Shown: positions 47,244 through 55,867 of the stretch, in pieces
Layout of the letters: each line of letters starts with the position of its first letter
How positions within the stretch are numbered: position 1 is the first letter of the stretch
Assembly (NCBI RefSeq): GCF_000308455.1
Contig: NZ_BAFP01000067.1
Location: 1-55,867 of the forward strand
From: Nocardia abscessus NBRC 100374
Lineage (GTDB): Bacteria > Actinomycetota > Actinomycetes > Mycobacteriales > Mycobacteriaceae
Length of the DNA: 55,867 nucleotides
Direction: 5' to 3'
Notes under the pieces: generated by a model
Database searches by the model: none
What the model saw: only the letters and a program-made list of their open reading frames with translations
Told to the model about the DNA's origin: nothing
Translations under genes and position numbers: made by a program

Positions 47244-48515
47244 ATGTCTGTTACCTCTCCCCGCAGGGAAGGGCTCACTGTATCCGGCCAGCCGATGTCG
47301 TTGCCGTTGAAAGACGTGCGGGCGTTGTCACGGCAGATGGTTGGGCATTTTGTCGAAACCGTCGCCCCCTGCGGCACCTTGCCCGGTGACGCGATCCATG
47401 GCGACATCACCATCATCACCCGCGTGTGCCTGGAACTGGCCGTCAGCATGCTGGACGGCAGCAATATTCCGGAGAAGACCGAACGGCTCGAAAACGCCGC
47501 GGCCCAATGGGCTCGCGAGGGCGTGCCTATCGATACCATTCACCACGCCATCCATGAGGGTTTCAAGATCGGCTTCGACCTGGTGGTGTCCACCGCCTTG
47601 GCCCAGCGGCGTGCCTCCGGCTCGGCCGACACCGAGCCGATGCTCACCCCCAGCATGGCCGACTACGAAAGTATTCTCGACGGCGCCAAACTGGTCGTCG
47701 AAATGCTCGATACCATGACCACGGCGGTCTCGGTGGCCTATGTGCGAGAACTGCGCGCGGTCGTGTCGGAGCACCACACCGCGGTGCACACGCTCACCTC
47801 GGCGCTGCTCGGGGGTCATCCCACCTCCACCATGGCCCGCGAATGCGGCATCGAAATCTCCGACCGCTATCGCGTCATTGCCCTCGCCATTCCGTCGCAC
47901 CCGGACGAATCCAACCCGATACTGGACGCGCAAGTCGTCGCTCGCCGCAAACTCCGGCGCGTGCAGGCGGAGCTGGCCACCCGCTGCGACCACACCGTGC
48001 TGTCACTGCTGTCGATCGACGGCGGCACCCTGCTGATCCCCGCCGATCACATCACCGAGGTTGCTCTGGAGGAACTGATCGCCCACCTGTCGCAGGCGGC
48101 CCGCGTGCCCGTCACCGCCGCGGTGGTCACCGCCCCCACCGACATCGTGCCCACCGCTGCCGATCAAGCCCATCAACTACTCGACATGGTCACCCGGTTG
48201 AGGTCGGTGCCAGGCCTGTATCACTTCGACGATCTGGCTCTGGAATACCAGCTCACCCGCCCCGGCCCCGCCCGCGACTGTGTCGGGTCGCTGCTCGATC
48301 CACTGGACGAACACCCGGAACTGCTGGCGACCCTGGAAATCCATATCGCGCACAACCTCAACCGCCAGCGCACAGCGCGGCTACTGCACGTACACGCCAA
48401 CACCGTGGACCACCGGCTCAAGCGGATCGGTCAGCTCACAGGGTTCGATCCCACCCAGGCCAGCGGGCTGTGGCACCTGCGTTCGGCGTTGGTTGCCCGC
48501 ACTTACCGCAAGTGA
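47244..48515 (+). CDS. PucR-like transcriptional regulator, third copy
   Basis: A 423-residue paralogue of the 41971 gene with the same order: a sensor half (SRQMVGHFVETV, AREGVPIDT), a CdaR-like middle and a PucR helix-turn-helix (LLHVHANTVDHRLKRIGQLTG). It carries about 15 extra residues after the sensor region (RRASGSADTEPMLTP) compared with that copy. The start at 47244 has GGAAGG upstream and aligns with the other two; an ATG at 47226 and the longer frame from 47112 are less likely. Confidence 0.88.
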   Translation: MSVTSPRREGLTVSGQPMSLPLKDVRALSRQMVGHFVETVAPCGTLPGDAIHGDITIITRVCLELAVSMLDGSNIPEKTERLENAAAQWAREGVPIDTIHHAIHEGFKIGFDLVVSTALAQRRASGSADTEPMLTPSMADYESILDGAKLVVEMLDTMTTAVSVAYVRELRAVVSEHHTAVHTLTSALLGGHPTSTMARECGIEISDRYRVIALAIPSHPDESNPILDAQVVARRKLRRVQAELATRCDHTVLSLLSIDGGTLLIPADHITEVALEELIAHLSQAARVPVTAAVVTAPTDIVPTAADQAHQLLDMVTRLRSVPGLYHFDDLALEYQLTRPGPARDCVGSLLDPLDEHPELLATLEIHIAHNLNRQRTARLLHVHANTVDHRLKRIGQLTGFDPTQASGLWHLRSALVARTYRK

Positions 48516-48716
48516 GCGGCGTGCGGTCGTGCGGGTGCCGGAATTACTCCAGTCGATCAGCGTCTGCTGTTCCCGCCGGGGAACCCGTGCTCGAGAGCGC
48601 CACCAGGTGCTTCCAATCGCAGATTTCACACGACCCGGTACGCCCATAAGCAGGAGGTCGACATTGACAACGGTCGAAAACGCTCTGACACAAAGCCGAC
48701 GAGTTGGAAGCAAAAC

Positions 48717-48980
48717 ATGGATGATATGCGACGAACCGAAGCCGACGGATTGCGCGCCACATGGCGGTTGTTTCATGACCACCTGATCACCATCGTCGCC
48801 GTCCACGAGGCATCCGGCGCCGCGCCGATCGTATCCTTCGGTCCCGACGATTTTCCGGATCTCGCACAAGCACGAGAACTCCTTCCGGACCTGAACACGT
48901 TGTGGGACGCAGTACGCCACGACTTCTGGACCAAACTCATTCCGCCGCGACCACAGTGTCGACAATGGCGATGGAAGTGA
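48717..48980 (+). CDS. Small protein of unknown function
   Basis: An 87-residue frame with GGAAG before the ATG. The first 70 residues (WRLFHDHLITIVAVHE, PDDFPDLAQARELLPDLNTLWDAV) look like a helical coding sequence. The C-terminus (PPRPQCRQWRWK) looks like random frame, suggesting a truncated or frameshifted gene. I do not recognise the family. Confidence 0.35.
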   Translation: MDDMRRTEADGLRATWRLFHDHLITIVAVHEASGAAPIVSFGPDDFPDLAQARELLPDLNTLWDAVRHDFWTKLIPPRPQCRQWRWK

Positions 48981-49872
48981 TCTTGAAACCCCGCGCTCAC
49001 TGCTGCGTGCGCATCGGGCTGTCAATCAACGACCACCGCCATGTGATTCGACGTGACGCAGCCGGAAAGGCCCAGGGCTCTCAGCAACCCGCCGCTGAAA
49101 GAACTGGTCAGAAAAGCTCGCCGATTCCGTCGGCGTAGATACCGAAGTATGTTTCAAGGCTGGCTGCTCCGGGACTCGTTCACCTGACACGGCGAACCAG
49201 CCCTGCAGCCTTGCCGGCTGTATTCGGCCTGCGCACTGAGCAGGTCGATTGGAAACTCGGCGCTGCACTTGCGGTCTCCCGCAGGCCGCGCGCGACAGAC
49301 CGATCAGAATTGCATGCCGCTCCAGTTCTACCGGAATGCCCGTTTCAGGTGTGGGTGCTCGACGCCCCGCCGTCCGGCAACGACGCCGATGACGGTCCAC
49401 AATGGCGTGGACCTCGGAACAGGCCCTAGTCATAGTTCCCTGAGTCGACGTCAGGGGCCCGCAGTATCGATACCCGTTGCGCATCCGCGCTCAAGAGCCT
49501 GACCAGATGAAACCGGTTACCTAATGGATTACATTCATTGCCGTCCATGCGGGAGAGAGTTGCCATCCACAATGGAACGATGCCAACGCCTGCACGCCTC
49601 CTGCGCCGGGGAGGGTGCTCGGACAGGAATGACTTCTGCTGATTGGAGAGCTGTCGCTTGTTGGCTGAACCCGGGCAGGAATCACCCGATAGGACAGATG
49701 GGATCGGAATAGTGGATCCGCGCAGCGCAATGAATAGAGATCCGCCAGCTACGTCGGTTGCATCAGGCGCGGGCATTCGGGGATACGGATCTGTACTGGC
49801 AGGTAAGGGTTTTCGCCTGATCGCCCGCTGGCGTAACCACACCGGACTGGGCGCGGATCACGCCGGGTGTGG
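48981..49872. other. Non-coding or decayed stretch
   Basis: No convincing gene. The frames present on both strands lack family motifs. It holds copy 2 of the direct repeat and leads into sigma-factor and transposase-like remnants. Confidence 0.5.
49426..49520 (+). repeat. Imperfect direct repeat, copy 2
   Basis: The 95-bp partner of 46809-46904, with the same orientation and about 2.6 kb away. See copy 1 for the conserved segments. Confidence 0.75.
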
Positions 49873-49993
49873 GGCTCCGCCGTCGCTGTCGGTGAGGCGG
49901 AAGGACCGCAGGCGGGACTCGCCGCGCTCACCGAACTCGACTCGATGCTCCCGCGGTACACCGCTTCCGCCGCCCACCTCCACGCGCGGGCCC
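49873..49993 (+). pseudogene. Sigma factor (ECF, SigJ-like) C-terminal remnant
   Basis: One frame reads VAVGEAEGPQAGLAALTEL, then DSMLPRYTASAAHLHARA. This is the TPR-like tail typical of large ECF sigma factors in which NRAVAV and LPRY motifs recur. The rest of the gene is absent. Confidence 0.5.
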
Positions 49994-50117
49994 GCGATTG
50001 CTTTCAAACTGATCGAGGTCGCTCATAACCGCTGGCGCGCTCAACGCACCAAACCTGGTCGCTCTCGTGCACGCCGGATCATGTTCGGACGCGGCGAACG
50101 AGTCACCGTAGCATGAT
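49994..50117 (+). pseudogene. Probable transposase C-terminal remnant
   Basis: The frame reads FKLIEVAHNRWRA and, after one frameshift, LNAPNLVALVHAG. That resembles the C-terminal end of actinobacterial transposases, perhaps of the IS256 group. The assignment rests on about 30 residues and is tentative. The element is otherwise gone. Confidence 0.4.
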
Positions 50118-50193
50118 CCATTGCGCTACTCCCGCTGCTGTTTCTCGAGAGAAGTTGTAATAGTGAACGACTTTGCTCGAGGGGGTGTTTGTG

Positions 50194-51366
50194 TCATCGG
50201 GATTCATAGATGCGTTTGTGGCCGGAGATCGCCGCCAACCGGAACGGGCGGGTGGTCTCCTCGGGAATGGCGTGGTACCTGCCGTCGGTGGGGGTTCGGG
50301 CTTCGTGGAGTTCGCGGTAGCGGTCGTAGCCGACAGGTACGCGAGTGGTGACGGCGGACCGGTTGGCGTCGGTTCTGAGGTGATCGTGGTAGCCGGGTTC
50401 CAAGGTGCCGCTGAAGAATTCGGCGACGCTGCCCGATCCGTAGCTGATGAAGGCGATGGGTTGGTCGGTGAGGTCGTCGGCGTGGTCGAGCAAGGACACC
50501 AGACCGAGGTAGAGCGAGGCGGTGTAGCTGTTGCCGACGGTGCGGTTGTAGCTGGTGGTATGGCGAATCGCGGCGTCGATCGCGGCCGTGTCCGCCGTGT
50601 GGCCTTGACTTTCGAGAAGGTGGCGATGCGCTTTGAAAGCCATTCTGGTGAACGGTTGGTGATAGCAGAACGCGGCGAACTCGCCGAGGTCGCGGCCGCC
50701 GTGGCGCCGGTAGTCGGTCCAGGCTTCCTGGGTGGCCTTCTGATAGGCGTTGACCGAGGTCTTGCCGTCGACAAGCGCGGCGGTGCGGTAGTTCGGGCGC
50801 CAGAAGTCCATGATGTCGGCGCTGTAGAGCCCGGAGTGGGGTTCCAGTCGCAGGATCGCCGGATTCGCGCTGACGAGCATCGCCACCGCGGCGGCGCCCT
50901 GGGTCGGTTCACCGGGGGTGTCGAGCTCGTACTTGGCGATATCGGTGGCGATGACCAGTACGCGTTGGGACGGGTCGCGGGCGATCAGTCCGGCGGCGAA
51001 CTGAAGTCCGGCCGTCCCGCCGTAGCAGGCTTGTTTCAGTTCGACCACGCGGGCGGTGTTGGGCAGTCCGATCAGAGGGTGGAGATAGAGGCCCGCTGAT
51101 TTCGACTGGTCGACACCGCTTTCGGTGGCCAGCAGCACCGTGCGGATGTGGTCGATGCCGTGGCGGTCGATGATGGGCTGGGCGGCGGCCGCGGCGATGG
51201 TGACGATGTCCTCGTCGGCGGCGGCGACGCTCATCGTCTCCTGACCGATGCCGAGGTAGAACTTGTTGGGGTCCACGCCGAGGCGATCGGCGAGCAGGGC
51301 GTGATCCAGCGCGTAATGGGTGGTGGTGAAGGAAAGGTCGTGGATTCCGACCGGTGGGGTGGTCAT
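50194..51366 (-). CDS. mvaS: HMG-CoA synthase
   Basis: A 390-residue enzyme that condenses acetyl-CoA with acetoacetyl-CoA to HMG-CoA. The catalytic residues are visible: Glu in LLATESGVDQSKS, Cys in ELKQACYGG and His in FCYHQPFTRMA. It is the last gene of the mevalonate operon, and its ATG overlaps the mvaA stop. In actinomycetes such clusters feed isoprenoid natural products in addition to the MEP route. Confidence 0.95.
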   Translation of the reverse strand: MTTPPVGIHDLSFTTTHYALDHALLADRLGVDPNKFYLGIGQETMSVAAADEDIVTIAAAAAQPIIDRHGIDHIRTVLLATESGVDQSKSAGLYLHPLIGLPNTARVVELKQACYGGTAGLQFAAGLIARDPSQRVLVIATDIAKYELDTPGEPTQGAAAVAMLVSANPAILRLEPHSGLYSADIMDFWRPNYRTAALVDGKTSVNAYQKATQEAWTDYRRHGGRDLGEFAAFCYHQPFTRMAFKAHRHLLESQGHTADTAAIDAAIRHTTSYNRTVGNSYTASLYLGLVSLLDHADDLTDQPIAFISYGSGSVAEFFSGTLEPGYHDHLRTDANRSAVTTRVPVGYDRYRELHEARTPTDGRYHAIPEETTRPFRLAAISGHKRIYESR

Positions 51367-52421
51367 GGCAGTACTCCGTTGCTTGTGGTCGACCGTTCGA
51401 ATCGGGTGTGGGAGCGCATCAATTCACCGCGGTTGGTCTGCGCCGCCATCAGCGACAGCTCGCCGCACAGCACGGTGGCCGCCGCGATCACCGCGAGACG
51501 GCGGGCGTTGTCGCCGTCCTGCCGCGCCGACCGGCAGCCGAGGCGGGTGAGATTCTCGTCGACGAAACTCTGGTGCTTGCCGTTCCCGACGGTCCCGACG
51601 ATGAGATTGGGCAGCGTGCACGAGAAGTAGAGATCCCCGGCGCGGTCCTCGGTATGCGTGACGCCTTGGGACCCCTCGACGATGTTCGCGGCGTCCTGCC
51701 CGGTGGCCAGGTAGAACGCCAACAGCATGTTGGCGTAGTGCGCGTTTGCGGAGCGGATTCCACCGGCGAGCAGCGTGCCGATGAGGTTCTTGCGGATGTT
51801 CAGCTCGACCACCTGTCGAGCGGTGGTGTGCAGTCTCCTTTCGACCACGTCGCGGGGTATGAGGATTTCGGTGACGACGTTCTTGCCGCGGCCGAGGATC
51901 CCGTTGACCGCGGTGGCTTTCTTGTCCGTGCAGTAGTTTCCGGAGACCGAGACGTATCGCAGCCCGGGAATCGTCGCCACGATGTGGTTCATCAGATGAT
52001 CGGAGGCGAGCGTGACCATGTTGTGGCCCGCGGCGTCACCGGTGGTGAACGCGAATCGCAGGAACAGCAGATTCCCGGTGATCTGATGGTGCAGGTCGAT
52101 GAGGCGGGCGTACCGGCTGCTGCCCGCGGCCACCTCCTGCAGTTCGCCGAATCGGCTTCCGAGCCGCTGCACGGCGGTGTGCGCGGTGTGCGCGTCGTCG
52201 GCTTCGAGCAGGATCGAACGGGTCATGCGGTCGTCGACCAAGGTCGCCACCACACCGTTGTCGGTCAGCGTGGAGATCCGCGCGCCGCGCCCGACCGACG
52301 GCCACAGCGGCGATTCGTAGGTGGCCAGGGGGACCTCGACGGCGTCGTCGACGGTATTGCCGGTGATGCGCACGGGTCCCACCCACTGCAGCGGGACAGC
52401 CGCATACGACATGTCGTTCAC
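51363..52421 (-). CDS. mvaA: HMG-CoA reductase (class I)
   Basis: A 352-residue NADPH-dependent reductase converting HMG-CoA to mevalonate. Catalytic motifs are Glu in ATYESPLWPS, Lys in DKKATAVNG, Asp in GQDAANIVEG and a C-terminal His in MRSHTRF. The soluble catalytic domain without a membrane anchor is typical of actinobacterial enzymes. GTG 52421 overlaps the fni stop and has GGAG upstream; an ATG three codons later is less well spaced. Confidence 0.93.
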   Translation of the reverse strand: MNDMSYAAVPLQWVGPVRITGNTVDDAVEVPLATYESPLWPSVGRGARISTLTDNGVVATLVDDRMTRSILLEADDAHTAHTAVQRLGSRFGELQEVAAGSSRYARLIDLHHQITGNLLFLRFAFTTGDAAGHNMVTLASDHLMNHIVATIPGLRYVSVSGNYCTDKKATAVNGILGRGKNVVTEILIPRDVVERRLHTTARQVVELNIRKNLIGTLLAGGIRSANAHYANMLLAFYLATGQDAANIVEGSQGVTHTEDRAGDLYFSCTLPNLIVGTVGNGKHQSFVDENLTRLGCRSARQDGDNARRLAVIAAATVLCGELSLMAAQTNRGELMRSHTRFERSTTSNGVLP

Positions 52422-53506
52422 GGGTGGCTCCTTCTTTCCGATTCGTTCCACCACCGGCTCCGGTGGGCGTACGAGGCTGCGTCGATGCCGTGAAGCCGGC
52501 AGAACGTCGCCACGTCGCCGGTGATCAGCAGATCGCAACCGGCCAGATCAGCGGGCGTGGCAGCGCCGAGCACAGTCGAGATCAGGCGCAGTTGGACGAG
52601 CCACTCACGGATCATCTCGACCAACGCGGCGGCGCCGCGGCCGACGAGCGTCTCGAGGAAGCGTCCCGCGACACCGGTCGCGCAGGCTCCCAGCGCCAGT
52701 GACCTGGCGATGTCGAGGGGCGAGCGGATACCGCCCGAGGCGAACAGATCGATCCCGGTGACGCCCGCGCAGTCCAGCAGGCAGCTGGGCGTCGACTGGC
52801 CCCAGTTCTCGATGAAGGAGAAATTCGCGGCCGTGCGTCGATCGTTCTCGATACGCGCGAAGTTGGTACCGCCGCGGCCGCCGACATCGGCCACGGTGAC
52901 TCCGGCATCGCGCAACCAGGCAACGGTGGGCCTGCTGAGTCCGAACCCGACTTCTTTGACGATCACCGGCACGGGCGCGTGGGCGGTGATGTGCTCGATC
53001 CGGCGGGGCCAGGACCCGAAAGCCCGGTCACCTTCGGGCATCACGATCTCCTGGACCGAGTTGAGGTGGATCTGAATGGCGTCCGCCTCCAGCAGGTCGA
53101 TGGCCCGGTGTACCTGGTCCAGGGTCGCCGTCGCGTTGACGTTGGCCATGACGAAGCCGTGCGGGTTCTCCTGTCGCAGCACGCGGTAGCTGTCGGCGAC
53201 CGAGGAGTCGCGGAAGTAGGCGCTCATCGAGCCGGACGCGATAGGGATTCCGGTTTCGCGGGCGGCGATCGCCAGCTGGCGATTGATCTCCCCGGTGTGC
53301 AGGCTGCCTCCGGTCATCGCGTTGACGAATAACGGTGTGTCCCAGCGTTTTCCGGCGACTTCGACGGCCAAAGACACGTCCGCGCTGTCGATGCCGGCGA
53401 GGGCGTGGTGCAGAAAGGTGACCGAGTCGAAGTCGTTGGCGCCGGTGTTATCGCGGTGCTGGTCCACGGCGTGCCGGACGTGGTCGTCCTTGCGGTTGCC
53501 GGTCAT
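52418..53506 (-). CDS. fni: Type 2 isopentenyl-diphosphate isomerase
   Basis: A 362-residue FMN- and NADPH-dependent isomerase interconverting IPP and DMAPP. Family features are RKDDHVRHAV at the N-terminus, NAMTGGS, an HLNSVQE loop with the catalytic Gln region, and VGGRGGTNFA. ATG 53506 overlaps the mvaK2 stop. Confidence 0.93.
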   Translation of the reverse strand: MTGNRKDDHVRHAVDQHRDNTGANDFDSVTFLHHALAGIDSADVSLAVEVAGKRWDTPLFVNAMTGGSLHTGEINRQLAIAARETGIPIASGSMSAYFRDSSVADSYRVLRQENPHGFVMANVNATATLDQVHRAIDLLEADAIQIHLNSVQEIVMPEGDRAFGSWPRRIEHITAHAPVPVIVKEVGFGLSRPTVAWLRDAGVTVADVGGRGGTNFARIENDRRTAANFSFIENWGQSTPSCLLDCAGVTGIDLFASGGIRSPLDIARSLALGACATGVAGRFLETLVGRGAAALVEMIREWLVQLRLISTVLGAATPADLAGCDLLITGDVATFCRLHGIDAASYAHRSRWWNESERRSHP

Positions 53507-54609
53507 CCGCGGTCATCCGCGTGCGGGTGGGTGCGCAGCGACAGCGGCCGGATGCCCGCGGCGACCCAACGGGTGGTGAGTTCGGTGATCGCCGCGCTAC
53601 GGGTGCGGTCGATGAGCGCGATGCCGCAATCGCCGCCCCCGGCGCCCGAAGGCTTCGCTGCGGCGCCGACCGCTTCGCCCGCCTCGCACAGCGCGTGCAG
53701 CCGCGGTGTCATGATGCCCACCCCCGCTTTCTCGTCGAGTCCCATCAGAATTGATCTGGCGTAGTGGATCTCGCCTTGGATACCGAAGGAATCGCCGGAT
53801 TCGAGTGCCGTGCCGAGCCGTCGGACGCACTGCTCGCTCTTGGCCAGGAAGGCGCCGTGGTCGGGCAATTGCCGGCGGTGGCCGTGGCGGAGTCCCGCGA
53901 CCAGCGCCGGTGTCGACGCGGGTTCCCCGGTCCACCCGACCTTCATCGCGAGTCGCGTCGGCGGGGGCAGACGATGCACCGACAACCCGGGCCACGGCGC
54001 GCGCAGTGCCGCGTCGACCCCTTTGTCCGCGATCGATTCGGATATGCGCTGCCGGTCGGGGGAACTGTAGGCGATCCAGCCGCCCCAGGTGCTCGCCGCT
54101 ACATCCCCACCGGAGGCGGCCGGGTTGACCGACAGGGTGGCCACCATCGCCAGTCGGTACCGGTCCATCGGGCTCAGGCCGAGCCGGAAGAAGATGCCGA
54201 GGGCCGCGACGGCCGCGGCCGTGACCGCTGCGCTGGCACCGAGACCGAGTTTCTTGCCGTCGGAGTCGGCGAAATCACCGGTGAGGCGCAAACGATAGGG
54301 ACGCGCCCGGATGCCTCGCTCGACGAGCAACCGATCGATGACCGCGGCCGCGGCGAAGACGTATGCGAACGCGGTCGGCACCCGGGCATCGGCGGTCGAC
54401 GGGATCAATCGGTCACCGCCGCGCCGGCACGACAGCTTCCCGGCACCGTTGAGGTCCGTCCGCAGCGTGGTGTCCTCGTCGGCGGATGCCTCGACCACTG
54501 TGGCGGTCGCGTAGCGGTCGACCGCCGTGAGTATCGCGCGATGGCCCGGCTCCACGACGGCGTACTCTCCAGCGATGAACAGCTTGCCCGGGGCACGGTA
54601 GCTGATCAT
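53503..54609 (-). CDS. mvaK2: Phosphomevalonate kinase
   Basis: A 368-residue GHMP kinase. It shows APGKLFIAGEYAVVEPG at the N-terminus, the ATP loop GLGASAAVTAA and a C-terminal KPSGAGGGDCG. It phosphorylates mevalonate 5-phosphate. ATG 54609 overlaps the mvaD stop by four bases and fits the family N-terminus exactly; upstream in-frame codons belong to the mvaD region. Confidence 0.92.
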   Translation of the reverse strand: MISYRAPGKLFIAGEYAVVEPGHRAILTAVDRYATATVVEASADEDTTLRTDLNGAGKLSCRRGGDRLIPSTADARVPTAFAYVFAAAAVIDRLLVERGIRARPYRLRLTGDFADSDGKKLGLGASAAVTAAAVAALGIFFRLGLSPMDRYRLAMVATLSVNPAASGGDVAASTWGGWIAYSSPDRQRISESIADKGVDAALRAPWPGLSVHRLPPPTRLAMKVGWTGEPASTPALVAGLRHGHRRQLPDHGAFLAKSEQCVRRLGTALESGDSFGIQGEIHYARSILMGLDEKAGVGIMTPRLHALCEAGEAVGAAAKPSGAGGGDCGIALIDRTRSAAITELTTRWVAAGIRPLSLRTHPHADDRG

Positions 54610-55757
54610 CGGTCGCCGCCCCGGACAACGGCAGCGCCGGGGCCGAGATGGGCCGTGTGGGTTTCGGCGAAGTCGCCGACCTCGCGTAGGGCGGCGTCCA
54701 CCCGCTGCGCGTCGGCGCGGGCACAGAGCACCGTGACGTTGGGTCCGGCATCGATCGTGGCGTAGGCGGCGACGCCGTCGTCGCGCAGCGCGAGTACCCG
54801 GTCCAGAATCGTCACCGAGCCCGGCGAGAGGTACCGGATCGACGGTTTCGCCGCCAGCATGGTGGCGTGCATCCCCAAGGCGTTGCGCTCGGCGATCTCG
54901 CCGACCGCTGGAAGGTCCCGGCGCGCGATGGCTTTGCGCATCTCGTGGAGGTCGGAGGCCGACGATTCGGCCCATGACCGGTAGAGCGGCGAGGTGGCGC
55001 AGGTTCGGCGCATGGCCTCCCTGCTCGACACCGCCTTCGACGCGGTGTCGACCACGGCGACAACCAGAGCCGGGTCCAGCGCGTCGCCGTCGATTTGTTC
55101 CGCGTAGGAACTCAGGTCACCCGCCTCGCCGAAGCCGTCTCCGGCGTGCCACACCACGAACCCGCCGAAGACGGATCGGCAGGCCGACCCGGAGCCCCGC
55201 CGCGCCAGTCTCGACAGCCCGCGGGCGCCTTCGTCCAGCCCGTAGCATGCGGACGCCGCAGCGGCCAGTGCGGCGAATCCGCTCGCCGAGGAGGCCAGGC
55301 CAGCGCCGGTCGGCCCGGTATTGGTCGAGATGACCAGCGCGTGTTCGGCGCGGCGGGCACGGGCACGAACCAGGTCCAGAAACCGCTCGACCCTGGCGTG
55401 CGCCGGACCGGCGGCACGGCAGCCATTGAGCACGACGACGTCGGCCGGGCCGTCGATCAACCGCACCGTCGTCGTGGTGGGATAGATGTCCAGCGTCATC
55501 GACAAACTACCTGTGACGGGCAGGAAGAACGATTCGTCGCGCTTGCCCCAGTACTTCACCAGCGCGATGTTCGGATGGGCGACGGCGACCGCTTCTTCGC
55601 CGATTTCGTTGGCACGGAAGAGACTCGCTTCGGCATCGTCGACTCCGAGAACGTCGATGCCGTCGGCGGCGGGCGGGGAGACCGCTGTCGCGTCGGGGGC
55701 GAAAGTCGTCGGTGTGTATCGCGTTCCGGTTTCCGGCGGAGTCGTGGCATCGGTCAT
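54606..55757 (-). CDS. mvaD: Diphosphomevalonate decarboxylase
   Basis: A 383-residue GHMP-fold decarboxylase making IPP. Motifs are NIALVKYWGKRD, the loop GAGLASSASGFAAL, and a late DAGPNVTVLC. Before the conserved AVAHPNIALVKYWG there are about 55 residues (TTPPETGTRYTPTTF and following), longer and more Pro/Thr-rich than the short leader usual for the family. The stated ATG overlaps the mvaK1 stop, which supports it. Confidence 0.92.
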   Translation of the reverse strand: MTDATTPPETGTRYTPTTFAPDATAVSPPAADGIDVLGVDDAEASLFRANEIGEEAVAVAHPNIALVKYWGKRDESFFLPVTGSLSMTLDIYPTTTTVRLIDGPADVVVLNGCRAAGPAHARVERFLDLVRARARRAEHALVISTNTGPTGAGLASSASGFAALAAAASACYGLDEGARGLSRLARRGSGSACRSVFGGFVVWHAGDGFGEAGDLSSYAEQIDGDALDPALVVAVVDTASKAVSSREAMRRTCATSPLYRSWAESSASDLHEMRKAIARRDLPAVGEIAERNALGMHATMLAAKPSIRYLSPGSVTILDRVLALRDDGVAAYATIDAGPNVTVLCARADAQRVDAALREVGDFAETHTAHLGPGAAVVRGGDR

Positions 55758-55867
55758 GGCAGCACGCTCCGGGTCGGGACGGTCCAGGTCTGCACAGCGC
55801 CGGCTCGGCGTAGCGCCGCACTCACCGTCGAGGCGCCGCGGCCCGGCTCGGTGAGGGCGAGGACGCA
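55754..55867 (-). CDS. mvaK1: Mevalonate kinase, C-terminal end (runs off right edge)
   Basis: The last 37 codons of a gene entering from the right edge. The translation CVLALTEPG, then AALRRAGAVQTWTV, matches the C-terminus of actinobacterial mevalonate kinases, and mvk is the expected first gene of this operon. Its TGA overlaps the mvaD ATG. Confidence 0.8.
   Translation of the reverse strand, partial: CVLALTEPGRGASTVSAALRRAGAVQTWTVPTRSVLP

Noticed and set aside
49026..49484. 152-codon minus-strand frame
   Set aside because: No motifs, rare-residue clusters and no ribosome site; it also crosses the direct repeat.
49643..50116. 157-codon plus-strand frame read as one gene
   Set aside because: It only strings together part of a sigma-factor remnant in the wrong frame with a transposase-like tail; no single protein family fits.

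Overview
This is a high-GC actinobacterial window. A complete Mce lipid-import operon (yrbEA-yrbEB-mceA-F plus two Mce-associated proteins), an MmpL-type RND transporter, three PucR-like regulators and a clustered mevalonate pathway point to a mycolic-acid-type actinomycete. Nocardia or a close relative is my best guess, by inference only.

Layout. 1-3 kb: the N-terminal part of a PucR-like regulator running off the left edge (-), a TetR regulator (-) and an ABC1/UbiB kinase (+). 3-26.6 kb: a biosynthetic cluster that matches prodiginine (Red/Pig) clusters almost gene for gene. It has a SARP activator, a peptidyl carrier protein (RedO/PigG), an ACP-oxoamine synthase (RedN/PigH), a prolyl-AMP ligase (RedM/PigI), a type II thioesterase (RedJ), an O-methyltransferase (RedI/PigF), a PEP-synthase-like condensing enzyme (RedH/PigC), a double ketosynthase (RedX/PigJ), a prolyl-carrier dehydrogenase (RedW/PigA) and a small RedY/HapK protein. 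A facing operon encodes a phosphopantetheinyl transferase (RedU/PigL), a nitroreductase-fold protein (RedV/PigM) and an MmpL exporter. These account for the whole 4-methoxy-2,2'-bipyrrole-5-carbaldehyde (MBC) half of the molecule. The genes for the known partner pyrroles (RedL/RedK or PigB/D/E) are absent. In their place is a three-gene unit: a fatty-acyl-AMP ligase fused to an ACP, a KAS III-like ketosynthase, and a fusion of a complete ABC1 kinase to a class III aminotransferase. This suggests a fatty amine or aminoketone partner, so the product may be a tambjamine or an unusual prodiginine.

26.6-38.7 kb: a bidirectional terminator, MarR and AraC regulators (-), then the Mce operon (+). 38.7-41.2 kb: a small unknown ORF and an acyl-CoA synthetase with an N-terminal SRPBCC domain (-). 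41.2-50.2 kb: a scarred region with two more PucR-like genes, a saccharopine-dehydrogenase-like gene divergent from a TetR gene, and decayed remnants of an ABC1 kinase, a TetR regulator, a CitA/CitB-type two-component pair, a sigma factor and probably a transposase, plus a 95-bp direct repeat.

50.2-55.9 kb: a mevalonate operon on the minus strand, mvaK1(partial)-mvaD-mvaK2-fni-mvaA-mvaS, with every junction overlapping by a few bases.

Regulation. GTCA-type heptads spaced 11-12 bp and placed about 8 bp before a candidate -10 box occur both upstream of the bipyrrole operon and upstream of the PPTase operon. The cluster SARP probably drives both.
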